Origin: Linnemannia schmuckeri | Taxonomy: Eukaryota; Mortierellomycota; Mortierellomycetes; Mortierellales; Mortierellaceae | Direction of reading: 5' to 3' | Assembly: GCA_029449235.1 (NCBI GenBank) | Contig: JANATG010000001.1 | Span: forward strand, 2,418,001-2,482,000 | DNA length: 64,000 bases | In this document: in pieces, positions 1 to 12,486 of the stretch | Position numbering within the stretch: position 1 is the stretch's first letter | Layout: each line of letters opens with the position of its first letter | The notes under the pieces: model-generated | What the model saw: only the letters and a program-made list of their open reading frames with translations | What the model was told of the DNA's origin: nothing | The model's database searches: none | Translations under genes and position numbers: made by a program

Positions 1-1
1 C

Positions 2-3000
2 ACCTCTTCCAAGGATTCGATCGATTTGGTCCAGCAGTGGTGGAATGTCTTTGACAACTTTGTCGGTGGAAGGGTACGTTTACTCGTGCTCACTCTTCAA
101 ATGAAAATACGCAAAAGAGGTGAAATGATGATGGGGAAGGTGAGAAAGGAAGAGGACGGAGGGAGACAAGCAGATAATTGTGTACCAAGGGCGGGCATGA
201 CACTATTCCCATTCATCTGGGGACAGGATATTCTTTATCTTTGAGAGCCTTTGCTTGTTGTTCTTATATCGGTGATGATAATCCCGACTCTTTGTGTTTG
301 GGCTCACTTTCTGGAGGCATGCCTGGGCATTGGCTATGGATGGCCTGAGCTCGCCCTGAGCTCTCATAAATTTTCCTTTATCATCTGGAGGGGAATGAAA
401 AAATACAGCAAAAAAAAAAAAAGCAAAACGCTGCCAGAGAGAGAGAGCGGTGTGAAAGGGGGAAAGATAGTCGAGTTGATAGACCGCTATCAAGATTAGT
501 TACACCAGGAATGTTAGGGTTGTTGTTGAACAACAAAAAGGGGAACCCCTCGTATCTCGTAACAAGAGCAGACATCTCGTTCGATAGCATGTTGGGTACA
601 AATCTCACTGCAGCATTCCTCATGCGCAAAAAAAGAGCAGATAGACTTGGTTGTGGCCACGCGGGCGTAATAAGTAGAGCTTTTGTGGTTTTTGAAGTGT
701 ACGCCAGAAAATGAGACAAACCAGGGCAGTGAGACTGACCCCCTTGGTTTTTATTTTTTCGTGATGTTAATCTCAAATGTCGTTTTAGCCCTCCGATATC
801 CACGACGTCGTGCATGGCTACGACCTGCCACCCGTCAGCCAATGGGATCATCTCGGCCTTGATGGGCAGCCTCGTGAACCGGAGACCGAGAAGAAGCCGC
901 ATTACGATGGGTGGTTCCAGGCATACGACCACCAGAACCAGGCCCAACAGCCCCCACTGGAAGGACATCCCGAGCAATGGCAGCCCCCTATCCCACCTCG
1001 TTTAGGCGAGAGGATAGAGTGGAGCCACGATCAGCACCATCAAGACCACCAGCACCACAAGTACGAGCACATTCATCATCATCAGCAGCAGCACCATGAC
1101 TACCGCCAAAATGGACATTACGAGCATCATCAAAACGGTCACCATGAGCATCACCATCAAGAGCACCAAGAGCAGCACCATCATGAAAATCATGAGCACA
1201 AGCACGAGCATCATCACCACCATGAATACCACGACCACCACCAGCACCATCGTCATCACCATGAGCAGAACGGGCACCACGAATATCATGAACATCACGA
1301 GCAACACCATCACCAAGAGCCCGCAGTTCCTCTGCCTCCAACGCATCATGAAACCCACTATGCTTACAACCCCCATCATTTGACCGACTATCACTACCAA
1401 CCACCTCCTCTGCCCCCAGTGATACCTCCGCTTCCCGAGCCCGAGTCGCACAGCTGGCGACCAAATGATGCCGTCGCTAGCGTAGACGAGCGACAAACCC
1501 ATCACAAGCGAACCACGAGCATAGTCAGCGCTGACCAGGAGAGCAACCCCCACCACTTGACGGATTATCGGTACCGGCTGCCTCCCGTCATTGATTCTCA
1601 TGATATGGCCAACGGTGCGGCCAAGTTTGGTGCCATTATACCCGAGCCTGTCGGTCTTCCCGACATGTACTATCCCAACGCCTGGGATCTGCCCGAGGAT
1701 CCTAGAAAGGCACACCCCACGCTTGAACCCACGCCTCTCCTAATCGAGAACACCACGAATGACGACAACACGTCGGTCCCTTCTGGAAAGGGTCGACCCA
1801 TCTTTCCCTGGGAGGCCAACGGATCTGTCAGCTCGACTTCCCGTACGCCTACCAGAAAGTACTACAATTATGCTGCCAGTGTCGAAGAGCGGAAGCGCCA
1901 GCATGAGCTGGAGGTCACGAGGCGCTTAGAAATCGAGGAGGAGGCGCTGAAGCAGATCCGGCTTCAGGAGCGTGCCCGGTATGAGCGCGAGCGTCTCAAG
2001 GAGGAGGCCCAAGAGCAGGTTTCAGGGAGTCAGGCGTTCGAAAACTTTAGGCTGGTCAATGCCTGGGATGTCGATGTCGGCGTCCAGATGTCGATCTTGC
2101 AGAAAACAGAGAAGAGGCGGCCTAGGAGTCGCAAGAGCAGTGCCGGTGGATTCCGAAAGGGCTACAGCCTCGAGGATATGCTGGCATACGAAGCAAGGCA
2201 ACGTCAAGAACAATTTGAGGCGGAGCTGACCCAGAAGCGACTAGAGGAAGAGGAGCGCTGGCAGAAGGAGCAGGAGGAGGCCAGAATCAAGGAGGAGGAG
2301 CTTCGTCTCGAGAAATTGCGGCTCGCCAAGATTGCCAAAATTCGTGCCCAGGAGCGTGCGAGGAAGCAGGAAGAGAGCTCGACCTATGTCTTTAGAAACG
2401 CCTGGGATCCACCCAACATCGGAGTTACCAAGAAGAAGTTGCGCATTGAGGATGAGGATATTGAGTTTGCACTTCCCCTTCGGCAGGACCGTAGATCAGG
2501 TGGCTCAATGACTTTTGAATGGGGATCGTCGACCAACGCCCCGGAGCGTGAAGAGACCGTGGCCAGGGCAGGTCGTGTTGCTGTTGTTGCTGGAGGTGCA
2601 GCAGCCGCTGGTGGTATAACCTTGGCTGGTCGATCCGGAGCCTTCCAGAGTGGTGACGAGACCGACAAGGTGTCCGAGGTTTCTGGTCGAGCTGCTCGTA
2701 GTGCTGGATCTGGTCCTGCTATCATCAAAATGGAGGCGGCCACCTTATCCACTGACAAGGACACTAGTGCATCCAAAGCCACAAAGACTATTACGTCCTC
2801 AACTTCGACAACCACAGAAGGCGCCTCGTCAACCAGGAAAACTACAGCGTCACAAGGGGTCATCTCTTCAACCACAACCAAGATCACTGCGCCTGGCACC
2901 CACCGATTCGTCAGGACCACCGTCAACACGACCATTACGCGCAGGAAGTTTGCCAATGGTGTGGAGGTCAGCTCGACAACTACGAGTAATACGACTGGAG

Positions 3001-4716
3001 GAGAAAAGATGTTTGAGATTCCTGCAGGTCCTCGCTCAGGTAGCTACTTTGTCGGCCAAGGGCGTCGTACCGAGTCTGTCAGCAGCTCTCAAGAGGCCAG
3101 TCGATTGACTGGTACAACCACCACCCGAGCCACTACAACTTCCACTGCTACAGCCAACAAGGCTAGTACCCAGCGAGCGATTGCCTCGGGCCACACCAAC
3201 GGGACCAAGACGACGCATACCGAGGGGCACAAGTCCACGCTTAGTGAAGGACAGACATCGACGTTTGTCGAAGGACACAAGTCGGTCCATGGCACTCACA
3301 TAGTCAGCAGTGTCCAGTCCCCTACCATTGTGTATCAAGCTGGTCAGCAAGTCTCCACAGCGGCTGCTACAACCAACGGCACGACCAAGACAACTGCGAC
3401 CACCACATCAAGCAGACCTATTGCTCAAGACTCCCGCCACTCGGTGGTACCTGGCCTGACACTCTCTTCGCCTTCGGGCACATTGGGATCCACATTCGAG
3501 ACGGAGGTTGTTGAGGAGCCGAAGAGATTGACTGGCCTAGCGCTTCAGATCGACACGGGTAGCCCAAGCAAGGAGCGCCGTGTCGAGGAAGAGTGGGCGT
3601 TGGAGTATGAAGAGCGGCAGAGGATCAACGATCTGCGAGAGAAGAACGCGTCCGCTGCGGCTGCGGCTGAGGCGATGCAGGTTCTTAACAGATACCCGCA
3701 GGCTACGGACCGATATACCACTAGACGGAGAGCCGATAGCACTTCGAGCACCAAGAGCATTGGCAGAGGGGCCTTATATGCCAATGATCCTCATGCGTAT
3801 AGTTCGGCATTTCGCAGTAGTGTTGCCCGGGAGAAGAGTATCAAAATTTCTACAGCTCGATCGGACGCTTCGGGAGATGAGGACGACAATGTATACCAGG
3901 AAGACCTAGATGAGCTCGAGTACTTTGGAACGAGGCACACACGAGGTACACTTCCTTTGGGATCGCCGCATATGCCGTCGACCCCATTGGCGGGTTCGTC
4001 TCAGCGATACTTCGCGTCTGCATCTGGTTTCTCGAGCCGGGCAGGTAGTCGTCCAACCACCCCTGGACCATCGACACCATCGCGCTTTGGACCTAGTACT
4101 CCCAAGTTATCATCCAAGCGGGCGTTTGATCTGAAACAAGGAACGATCAAGGGTCTGCAACAGCCACAGTCACAACCGGAGCAGCAGCAGAGCGCAATGA
4201 GTGACTTTTCCAATTACCGGATCGAGTGGAACTGGAAGGAGCTGTTGGGCAAGAAGCCTCGTCATTGGAGCGCCGAAGAGGGTGAAGAGTATTATGACCC
4301 CTATAACGCTGTAAGTGCTTTCATCTTTTCCTTTGTATATTTGCGCAGACATTATGTGATTGTGTCGCGTCTTTGCTAACGCGATAATTTTGTCTTTTTC
4401 TACACAGTTGTCAACGCATGGGTCGCTGATTGATTCGGATGAAGATGGCCATATCCTTCAATCGTCGGACGAGGATTCTGAGGAAGAAGAAGAGGAAGCC
4501 CTTCGAGCGCAGCAGCGGCAGAAGAAATCTGTGGGAGTTGAGGGGGAGGGAGGAGGAGGATTCAGCGAGAGCAGCAGCAAGAGCAATCTGCGTGGCAGTG
4601 GTGCGTTTGCGACGGGAGCGGACAATGACTTTACGCGTGAATCTGAGTTTGTGATCCGCGGTGGCAAGATTGCGCGACGCCGAAGCAGCATGGTCCTTGA
4701 TCGTGAGATGCTTTAA
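2..4716 (+). CDS. Glycogenin (self-glucosylating glycogen primer), C-terminal part, 5' end outside window
   Basis: Partial gene, exons 2..73, 789..4310 and 4408..4716, all junctions phase 0 with GT..AG introns of 715 and 97 bp. About 1300 residues are visible. The catalytic GT8 domain must lie upstream of the window. The visible part begins with a Trp-rich segment (VQQWWNVFDNFVGGR) and continues into a very long, low-complexity tail. Its landmarks are a FPWE motif (about 1803-1814), three NAWD motifs (near 1678, 2059 and 2397), two Glu/Arg-rich coiled-coil stretches (about 1880-2030 and 2220-2370), a Ser/Thr-rich region (2740-3480) and an acidic C-terminus. FPWE and NAWD are features I associate with fungal glycogenin tails, where the C-terminus is expected to recruit glycogen synthase. 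The product would act in the cytosol. The tail is far longer than in yeast or animal glycogenins. The call depends on tail motifs because the GT8 domain cannot be seen. Confidence 0.75.
1024..1319 (+). repeat. Histidine-rich coding tract in the glycogenin tail
   Basis: About 98 codons in which roughly half encode His, mixed with Gln, Glu, Asn, Asp and Tyr (units such as HHQNGHHEHH). At DNA level this is an imperfect trinucleotide-like array of CAC/CAT with CAG/GAG. The long open frames on the opposite strand here are shadows of this composition. Confidence 0.85.
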
Positions 4717-6865
4717 GCAGACCTTGGTCTCTTACTTTGCTTCATCTGAACTGCTGGATCTTATTATTTTCTTTTCCTTTCGTTTCCTTTGGCAAACAGT
4801 TTAGTTGCTTTTTTTCAATCTAATGTCCTTATCTCTAACACTTCTATGGCTTTACCATCTACCACTATGCCATCGTCACTATCAAAGGAAATATATTTGC
4901 ATGTTGCATTTTGCATTTGACAACCATTACGACTGCTGTGCCGTGTTTGGCTGATTGTAGTTGAGTCGAGAGGACTGTGAAAATGAAAGAAGCGCGGCAA
5001 CGTAATGTATATAGTGCAATGAACATCACCAACCGCTTTACTATCTTTCTCATTTTGCACGAACAAAAAGAAAACTTGATGGGTTTGGGATCCGGTTGGT
5101 TGCACTCTATGGGTCGCAATTCTCTGGTCTTTCTCTTCCTTGTCCTCGTGTTTCTGAATTTGAAAGAATACTTTGCATCTTTGCTGGCAGGTGTAGGTAT
5201 TTTTTTTTTATCGCGTCGTTTCCACAAGTTTTTTAATGGTAGTTAGATTGTCGATCTCTGCACAAGTTTGAAACATGGCGCCCCTTTGGAGTGGAATGGA
5301 GGGATGATTCCAAAAAAAACCATTACGCAGAGCTTAAGGACGCGATATGCGATATGAGCCCTATTTGGGCAATTTCTGGCCCCTGGTGTATTGTTCTATG
5401 ATTTCACCAATGACTACTTTTTTGTTGAAATGTTCCGCCACCCAATCCGATGTTCGAGAATGTCTCTTGAGCGCCCAAGGAGGTATTCAAGTGTAGGTAT
5501 GCAACATAGACTAATATAAAACGTCAAACGACAGGGGACGTAGAAAGGGAAGGGAAAAGAGAGAGAGAAGGAGAGTACCGTCGCGGTTGATATGAGCTTT
5601 GGGCTATTTGTGCCCCTCTTCTGTCAGGGAGACAACAAAGAAAATAGATTCTCGTTCCTAGGCAGAATGGCGTCGAGGAACAAAGGTGAAAGAGGGGAAA
5701 GAAGAGGGAGGAGAGAGAAGAGAGGAGAAAGGGATAGGAGAGAGAATGAAAGCGAGGGTACAAGCGGGAAAGAAGATGACAAAATTTTTGAGTGCTTTTT
5801 TTAAGATGTAAACAAAGACTGTAGACACGTTGTGATAACGGTGTTGATTGTGTTTGTGTGTTTGATTGTGGTGATAGGGGAGATTTATGTTCCTCCCTGA
5901 GTCTCCTTCCCACTTCTCTGTCCCACTTCTCCGTCCTTTTGATGCGTCCATTTTTTGTGTACGCTTGGTTCGCGTCGTCGTAAACAAGAAAACACAAGAC
6001 ATGAAAACTAAAAGGAGAGAAAGAAAGGATGGGAGCACAACCACACACACATACTTAATTATTCCCAGCCATTTCGTCTCCTTCCTTGCGCGTTTTTTTC
6101 CCACCTCCTCGCTTGTCGAAGGAGTATGACGATGAAAAAGTGAAGAGAGGAAGAACGAGTCCGGTTAGTGTTGATGTCGGTTCGTTTTGCACCCTGAAGA
6201 AAATCAAAGGAAGATGAGGTTATAATTCTTGAGGTCGTCAAGAATAAAAAATATAAGCATGCTGGTCTCCCCACGCCATCACCAAGAAGGACACCTCCCT
6301 CGGGATGAGCACACACAAACATTAGGAGGAAAGAAATCAACCATTTAGGGCACGAATGGTATCACTTTCTATTCCTCTTGTCACCTTTCCTCTTCTCCCT
6401 CTTAATCCCTTTTGTTGTCTCTTTTGCCCCTTCCTTCTAATGAAGTAGAAGGGAACTCCCACGAGTATATATGCGCAAGAATAATCGTGCATGAAAGGGC
6501 CTAGTGTCGGCACAAAAGCAGGATAAAAGAGGAAAGAGAGAAGGAAGGAGGAAAGAGAGAAGGAAGGAGGAAACAGTAAGAGAAGGGATGGAAAAAAAAA
6601 GACGGTGGGGTCACGGCATGGCATGAATGAAGAAAAGGAAAGAGAGGGAGCGAGCGTGCGTGCGCCTTTTGTCTATGGGTCTGCCCGCCGGTCAGCCCTG
6701 CCTTGCTTTGTTCACTTATCCTGCACTGCCTATGGTGTGGGAAAGACAGTTAACGACGACACAGGACCCAGTCGTTTTACATTGTGTAAATGAGTGGAGA
6801 AAAGGTGTTGTTATGTTCGGACAAAGGACATCAATCTCGGACCGGAAGACCGAAGGAGGTCTGTG
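4717..6865. other. Intergenic region between glycogenin and catalase
   Basis: No convincing gene. It holds the glycogenin 3' flank and purine- or pyrimidine-rich stretches (5540-5800, 6370-6600). A TATATAT string near 6466 has no open frame of note behind it. Most of the part proximal to 6984 is presumably the catalase upstream region. Confidence 0.5.
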
Positions 6866-6869
6866 CCAC

Positions 6870-6877
6870 TATAAAAA
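6870..6877 (+). promoter_or_regulatory. TATA box of the catalase gene
   Basis: TATAAAAA lies 107 bp upstream of the catalase ATG and is followed by a long pyrimidine-rich leader (6900-6960), the usual fungal core-promoter arrangement. It is a prediction from sequence and spacing only. Confidence 0.6.
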
Positions 6878-6983
6878 TGGATTGGGGAAAAAGTTCGGAT
6901 TTTTTCTTTTTTCTTTCTGCTTTCTTACCATACTCTTTCTTAAACCCAACACACCCTTCTTCCTATCCAAACATATCCTCAGC

Positions 6984-8890
6984 ATGTTCCATCACACAAA
7001 AGCACCCACCGCCCTGGCCACCCCCAACAACAACATCCTCACCACCGGCAACGGTAAGTTCTGTTAAACATCTGCACTGTTGGAGAGAGAGAGCAGCAGG
7101 CGAATTCGGAAATTTATGTCCGAGGTCCTGGTCTCCAGCCATGTCTGCGCAGTCCACAGAAAACACATAAAATTTTTACCACGCCCTCCACATCAATGCT
7201 AACGCGTACATGCCATTCACTCTCTCATGTAAATAGGTAACCCTGTGGATGACAATCAGAACTCGTTGACCGCTGGCGAGTTTGGCCCCATCCTGCTCCA
7301 GGACTTCCACCTCATCGACAAGTTGTCGCACTTTGACCGCGAGCGCATCCCCGAGCGCGTTGTCCATGCCAAGGGAGCTGGAGCCCATGGACACTTTGGT
7401 AAGTTTTGTTTCTTTGTGCATGTCGGTGTTATTGAGTATAAACAAGAAAGCGAGAGCAGAGAAGAATGGCATACCTGCATCGCGTTACTTTGTTGTCGAG
7501 GGGATATGTTTCTTCACCATGGGATTTTTGTAACCCTTTTTGTTCTAACTCACACATCCTTCCTTTCTTTCCTCCTTTCTCCTATAAATTGCGTGTATTC
7601 GTCCTTTTCCCTTCTCCGTATCATTCGCACAACCTTTTCATTCTTCATTGTGCAGAGGTCACGGCTGATTTGTCTAAGTTGACGTCCGCAAAGTTCCTGG
7701 CTAAGCCCGGCATCAAGACACCCGTCTTTGCTCGATTCTCCACCGTCGGAGGCGAGAAGGGCAGCAGCGACTCTGCCCGTGATCCCCGTGGATTCGCCGT
7801 CAAGTTCTACACTGAGGAGGGTAACTGGGACATGGTTGGCAACAACACCCCCGTCTTCTTTATGTAAGTTCTTTTCTTCGTTGTCTTTGTTATTTGCACA
7901 TTGAAGTAAGATTGAGAGAAAGAGGTAGAGAGGGGGTCGAGAGGATAACTATGTTTACACATACCATGAGGTTATATGTCTACTGCAACATGTCCTCTCC
8001 CAGACAACTAATAACATTATATCCATCCCTTATCTGCACTATCTTTTCCATTCTTTTGACCGTTCCAACATAGTCGCGACCCCATCAAGTTCCCCGACTT
8101 TATCCACACCCAGAAGCGCAACCCTCAGACGAACCTGAAGGACGCCGATGCCTTCTGGGATTTCATCTCGCTCTCCCACGAGACTCTCCACCAGGTCACC
8201 ATCCTCTTCTCCAACCGTGGTACCCCCGCTGGTTATCGCCACATGGACGGATTCTCGTCGCACACCTTAAAGCTGGTCAACGCCCAAGGTGAGGCCCATC
8301 TTGTCAAGTGGCATTTCAAGACTGACCAGGGGATCAAGAACTTGAGCGCGGAGGAGGCGGCCGAGTTAGACAAGACCAACCCCGATAGCGCGACTGAAGA
8401 TCTGTTCAATGCTATTGATAAGGGTGACTTCCCTTCGTGGACTGTGTACCTTCAGGTCATGAAGGAGGCTGATGCCGCCCACTACAAGTGGAACGTCTTT
8501 GGTATGTGTCCCTTTGTCTGTTTACATTTCTTTGTCATTGTTTTTTCCTCTTCGCTTCTGTTGCTCGTTTTCTATGTAATCCAAATCCTATTACTTCTTC
8601 CATCGTTCATTTCTTTGTTGTTGTTTACAAATGCTTTCTCAATTTTACTACATTTTTCTTCATTGCCATTGCCTATTATACTTTGTCGTATTCTTCTTTT
8701 TCTCTGCGTCTATATTCACGACCATGTCAACACGTCTTCTGAGTTTGAAATGCAAATGCCAATGCTAATATGCTCCATTTTCCCCTTCTTCCCTCCAATT
8801 CCTATCCTCAATTAGATGTCACAAAGGTGTGGCCACATGCAGACTACCCTCTGCAAAAGATCGGAAAGTTGACATTGGACCGCAACCCTC

Positions 8891-8921
<31 letters not shown>

Positions 8922-9450
8922 ATTCTCACCCTCACACATGGTCCCCGGTATCGATGTCTCGAATGACAGGATGCTCCAGGGTCGTCTCTTCTCCTATCCC
9001 GACACCCACCGGCACCGTCTCGGCGCCAACTACCTCCAGTTGCCCATCAACCAGCCCTACCGTACCCATGTCAACAATCATCAGCGTGATGGCCTCGCGA
9101 CGTATTCCCAGAACTTTAACAACTACCCCAACTATGAGCCTCAGTCCAAGGACCCCAAGGGCCCCATTGAGCAATTGCACGATGTCCGTGCCAAGTACTC
9201 GCCTGTGACGGTGAACGGACAGACGGGTCGGTACCCTCACCGCAAGTCGGATGATGACTACAAGCAGCCTGGTGATCTGTACCGTCTGTTGAAGGGCAAG
9301 GAGCAAGATGATCTTATTGCCAACCTTGTAGGTCATATGAAGAACGTCAAGAACCAGGAGATTGTCAAGCGCCAGATTGCACACTTCACCAAGGCTGATC
9401 CTGAGTGGGGCCGTCGCGTCGAGGAGGGACTCAAGACTGCCAAGAAGTAG
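6984..9450 (+). CDS. Catalase (monofunctional heme catalase)
   Basis: Five exons: 6984..7053, 7237..7398, 7656..7863, 8074..8501, 8816..9450; every junction is GT..AG and the sum encodes 500 residues. It converts hydrogen peroxide to water and oxygen using heme. The distal catalytic His is H67 in RVVHAKGAGAHGHFE, the catalytic Asn lies in VGNNTPVFFIRDP (about N141), and the proximal heme ligand is Y350 with R346 in RLFSYPDTHRHRLGANY. The length matches the small-subunit catalase class. There is no N-terminal signal peptide. The C-terminus ends AKK, not an SKL-like peroxisomal signal, so a cytosolic (CTT1-like) rather than peroxisomal enzyme is inferred. The start was chosen because it gives a typical short N-terminus before the conserved NQNSLTAGEFGP block. 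Confidence 0.97.
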
Positions 9451-10845
9451 GCTGATTCTTTTCTTATCCTGTGAACGAAAAAAAATAACACTTGTACATA
9501 TCGATGTTTATGCTCCACCGTTTGATCGCTGACTGACCCGGTCAAAATGAATAAAAAAAAGATTTTTTGTCGCACTCCTTGGATGTGATGATCATGATGA
9601 TCACTGGGATGTCTCCCAGCCTAAAGTATCTTGCAAAAACTCCGACTAAAATGTATGTGGAGAGAGATATGCGTGTCTCCCTTTTCCCCACACCCTCTTT
9701 TATTTTTGTGCGCATGAATCGCGTACATACTCTCCCTAAGCAATTGCTCCACACTAAAACATGCCCATGACGCTCAGCCACCATTTTCATCCTTTTTTAG
9801 CTTGTTACTTTTTTTCCCCCATGCCCTTATTTCCTTTCTTCTCTTCGCGCCATCCCATCTGCTTTCCTTCATCCTCTCCCTCGTCTCCATCTCGACTTCC
9901 ATTGCCACCACCATTTCACTCAACCATGGCAGTCATCAGCACGTCTCCTTCACCGCGTCTGGTACCAGAAAAAAGTCATTATTGACAACAACCCACTCGT
10001 CACCACTGTCTTGGCCACAAACTAATTGACTGCATCCACTGAGAAAGGGGTCCAACTTTCTGTCGTTCGTTCGCTCCATGTATATAACCGTTCGATTTTA
10101 TCATTTCAAGCAACAGGTCTTCGCTAACAAAGGACAGCAACAGCAACGACCGTGACGACGACGACGACGACGAGCGCAGCTGTGCAGACCATACCGGGGG
10201 AAGCGCCAAGGTCGGATAGTAGTATAGGGTTCCTGTTACGATTCTCTAGTTTCCTGTCATCAGGCTTTAGACTTCAAAACTCGAGTTGTCTCCCAGATAT
10301 GCTTGCTCGTTGTCGACGTGTGGAAGTGAAATAAAAATAAAAGTAGTGCGTAGCGCGTCTGCACATGGTAATGACTGGCGGTACATCTAAGCATAGTCCA
10401 ATACAGCTTGGATTCTTGATTTTTTTGTCCACATTGTTGTTCGTATCTGGGTTCAGTACAAAGAAACAAAATTTTATTTCCATGGTGGGTGCTACACTCC
10501 TGCTCTTATCTCCTAAACATGTCTCCTGCCCTTCCTTGTTCTAACCTTCCACCTTCTGGGAGAATTCTCGCTGAAAAAGACCTTGGCGAGCAAACATAAC
10601 TCGCGCTAATACAAATTACAAACGTGTAAGCAGACAAGCTATTACGATCAATTGTACTTCCTTTCCTGCCTGATATCCTCATGGTCTCCACGGGTTCCAT
10701 TTCCTAGCGTAAGAGCGTGAAGAGTCAAAAACAAAATAGAGAAGGTGGTTAGAAAAATGATGAAAGACCGTCATCCGTCTGCTTCCACTTCGCTCAACAA
10801 CCCAGAGGATAAATACATCTAGAAATAAAAAAAATAAAAGGAAGA
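9451..10845. other. Intergenic region downstream of catalase
   Basis: An AT-rich catalase 3' flank with AATAAA-like strings (near 9549), then unremarkable sequence including a short CGA/GAC trinucleotide run near 10155. No gene or RNA was recognised. Confidence 0.5.
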
Positions 10846-11373
10846 AGAGGCCCAACTCTCATGCGCCTGTATACATCCAAGTCAGGGCAACTCGGTCAAA
10901 GTCCCTGCCCCCCTCACGGTTTGGAACAAAGGACCCTTCATGTCTAAAGGCTGGGTGCCTTAGGGATCGTCATACCACACCCACGCGAGCGCCCACAACC
11001 TTCAAATGGCGCCCCTGCAGGCGGCGGGACCAAGTAGCCGTTAGGCTCGGCACACCACACAGGGACATCCATCTTCGTGAAGCAGGACTACTGCTCGATG
11101 AGTGTGAGACAAAGGGACCAGAGATGTCTCCACCTGTGACCCTAGGAAACTGCAGGCACAGTCGTTTGGCCAATACTAAGCATCCAAATCTGTCACTCAA
11201 TCTGCCAAACGGTTCTAAAGAAGATCATATGAAGAACACTGGTTCCCAGCGCCCGTTCGGGGTGATAATTCCCGAAGGCAGCAGGAGAGTTGGGAAGAAA
11301 GAAAAAAAGCAGGTCGAGTGGCGAACAGAGCAAATCGGTCAAGCGGCAAACAAACGAAACTAGTCGAATAGGA

Positions 11374-11376
<3 letters not shown>

Positions 11377-11407
<31 letters not shown>
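11377..11407. repeat. Homopolymer A run, 31 nt
   Basis: Uninterrupted A tract inside the left inverted-repeat arm. The mirror-image T tract in the right arm (17302-17331) is one base shorter. Confidence 0.95.
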
Positions 11408-11409
<2 letters not shown>

Positions 11410-11475
11410 TCGAGGACGTAGATAGAGCAATTTGGTTGGCGGCGTAGTTGAACAGAAGAATCCAAGGGACAAAGG

Positions 11476-11546
11476 GTGTCGAAGGGGTGTCGAAGGGGTG
11501 TCGAAGGAGTGTCAAGGGTGTCAAAGGTGTCAAGGGTATCGAAGGG
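11476..11546. repeat. 11-bp tandem repeat (GTGTCGAAGGG-type)
   Basis: Several head-to-tail copies of an approximately 11-bp unit. The first copies are exact (GTGTCGAAGGG) and later ones are degenerate and shortened (GTGTCAAGG). The same array occurs in reverse complement near 17163-17233 in the right arm. Confidence 0.85.
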
Positions 11547-12486
11547 AGGGTTAGAAGGTTGTTGGGAGGTCGTAAGCTGGATGGAAGAGAGAGGGGTTGA
11601 AAACAAAAGTGGAATAAAAAAAGAGGTCGAAGAAAGCAACTGAGAAAAGGGGATGCCAAATAGTCAAGGACAAAAAAGGGTAGGTAAGGTAAAGATAACA
11701 ACAAGAACACAAAAATGCAAGAGTGAATTGGAGAAGAGTCGGGTACTTTCCTTGCGAGAGAGGGTTCTTGTTAGTAACTGATGGTGAAGGGAGACTGATG
11801 TCATTTTCGAGTACACTTGAGCATGGAATGGCAACGGAGGGACCGGCATTGCGAAGAGAGAAGTGAGGGAGTAGGAGAGAAAGAAGAGAACGAGCAAAAG
11901 AGTTAACAGGTGAGGGAGGGAAAGGAAAGAGGGAAAGGGAGTGGAGACAGAAGAGAGAAAGAAAGTGGAGAAAGAAGACAGGCAGAGGAGGTTATTTTAT
12001 AGGAAAACTTGAGTGGGCCAGCGGCTTATGAGGGGAAGTACCCAGCACAAAAGGGGGCGAAGCATGGGCCAGAGGGGCGAATACAGACGGTAAAAAAAGG
12101 AAGTATAGCACGTGAAAACACAACAAATGACCAACAAGAATATAATACAAAAGTGCGCCACCAATTCCTCGTCTCAGTTGGTGATGGCTGTATCCATCAG
12201 CTGATCGCTCTGGTTCTCTTTGTCAGTTCATACACATATCAGTAACAGTCCTCGTTTTTTTCTTCTCATAGCCAACAATCAGTACATCTGTTGTTCATAT
12301 CATTGTTAAAAAAATTCCCACCCGCCTAACCCTTTTTTCCACTGTTATGAAAATGGACTATGCAAGGAGGAGAAGAGAAGAAAGGCGTGTATGTACAGAA
12401 AAAAAAGTCGATGGAGGTCAAAAATGTAAAGTGGGGTTTTATTTTTCGATCGAGAGGGGAGAGGAGAATCTTTCCGATGCGTCCTC

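Larger units (their letters stand above)
10846..12200. repeat. Left arm of a 1.35-kb near-perfect inverted repeat
   Basis: This 1355-bp segment is the reverse complement of 16509..17862. All frames I compared between the arms are the same, and the only length difference I found is in a homopolymer (31 A here, 30 T there). Outside the two boundaries the flanks differ. The arm contains an A-run, an 11-bp tandem array and, on the minus strand, a TATA box at 11994-12001 followed by a CT-rich leader. No target duplication or terminal repeats were found, so the element type is unassigned. Confidence 0.93.

Noticed and set aside
988..1715. Long minus-strand open frames opposite the glycogenin tail
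   Set aside because: They are antisense shadows of the His/Gln-rich coding repeat (Val/Met/Leu-rich translation) and lie fully inside a well-supported exon.
5524..6104. Minus-strand frames in the glycogenin-catalase spacer
   Set aside because: Phe/Ser/Leu-rich translations of purine/pyrimidine tracts with no conserved block and no leader or splice structure.
10970..11200. Possible structured RNA or 5S-like sequence in the repeat arm
   Set aside because: The GC-rich part looked RNA-like, but I could not find 5S box A/C spacing, tRNA T-loop or a convincing fold by eye.
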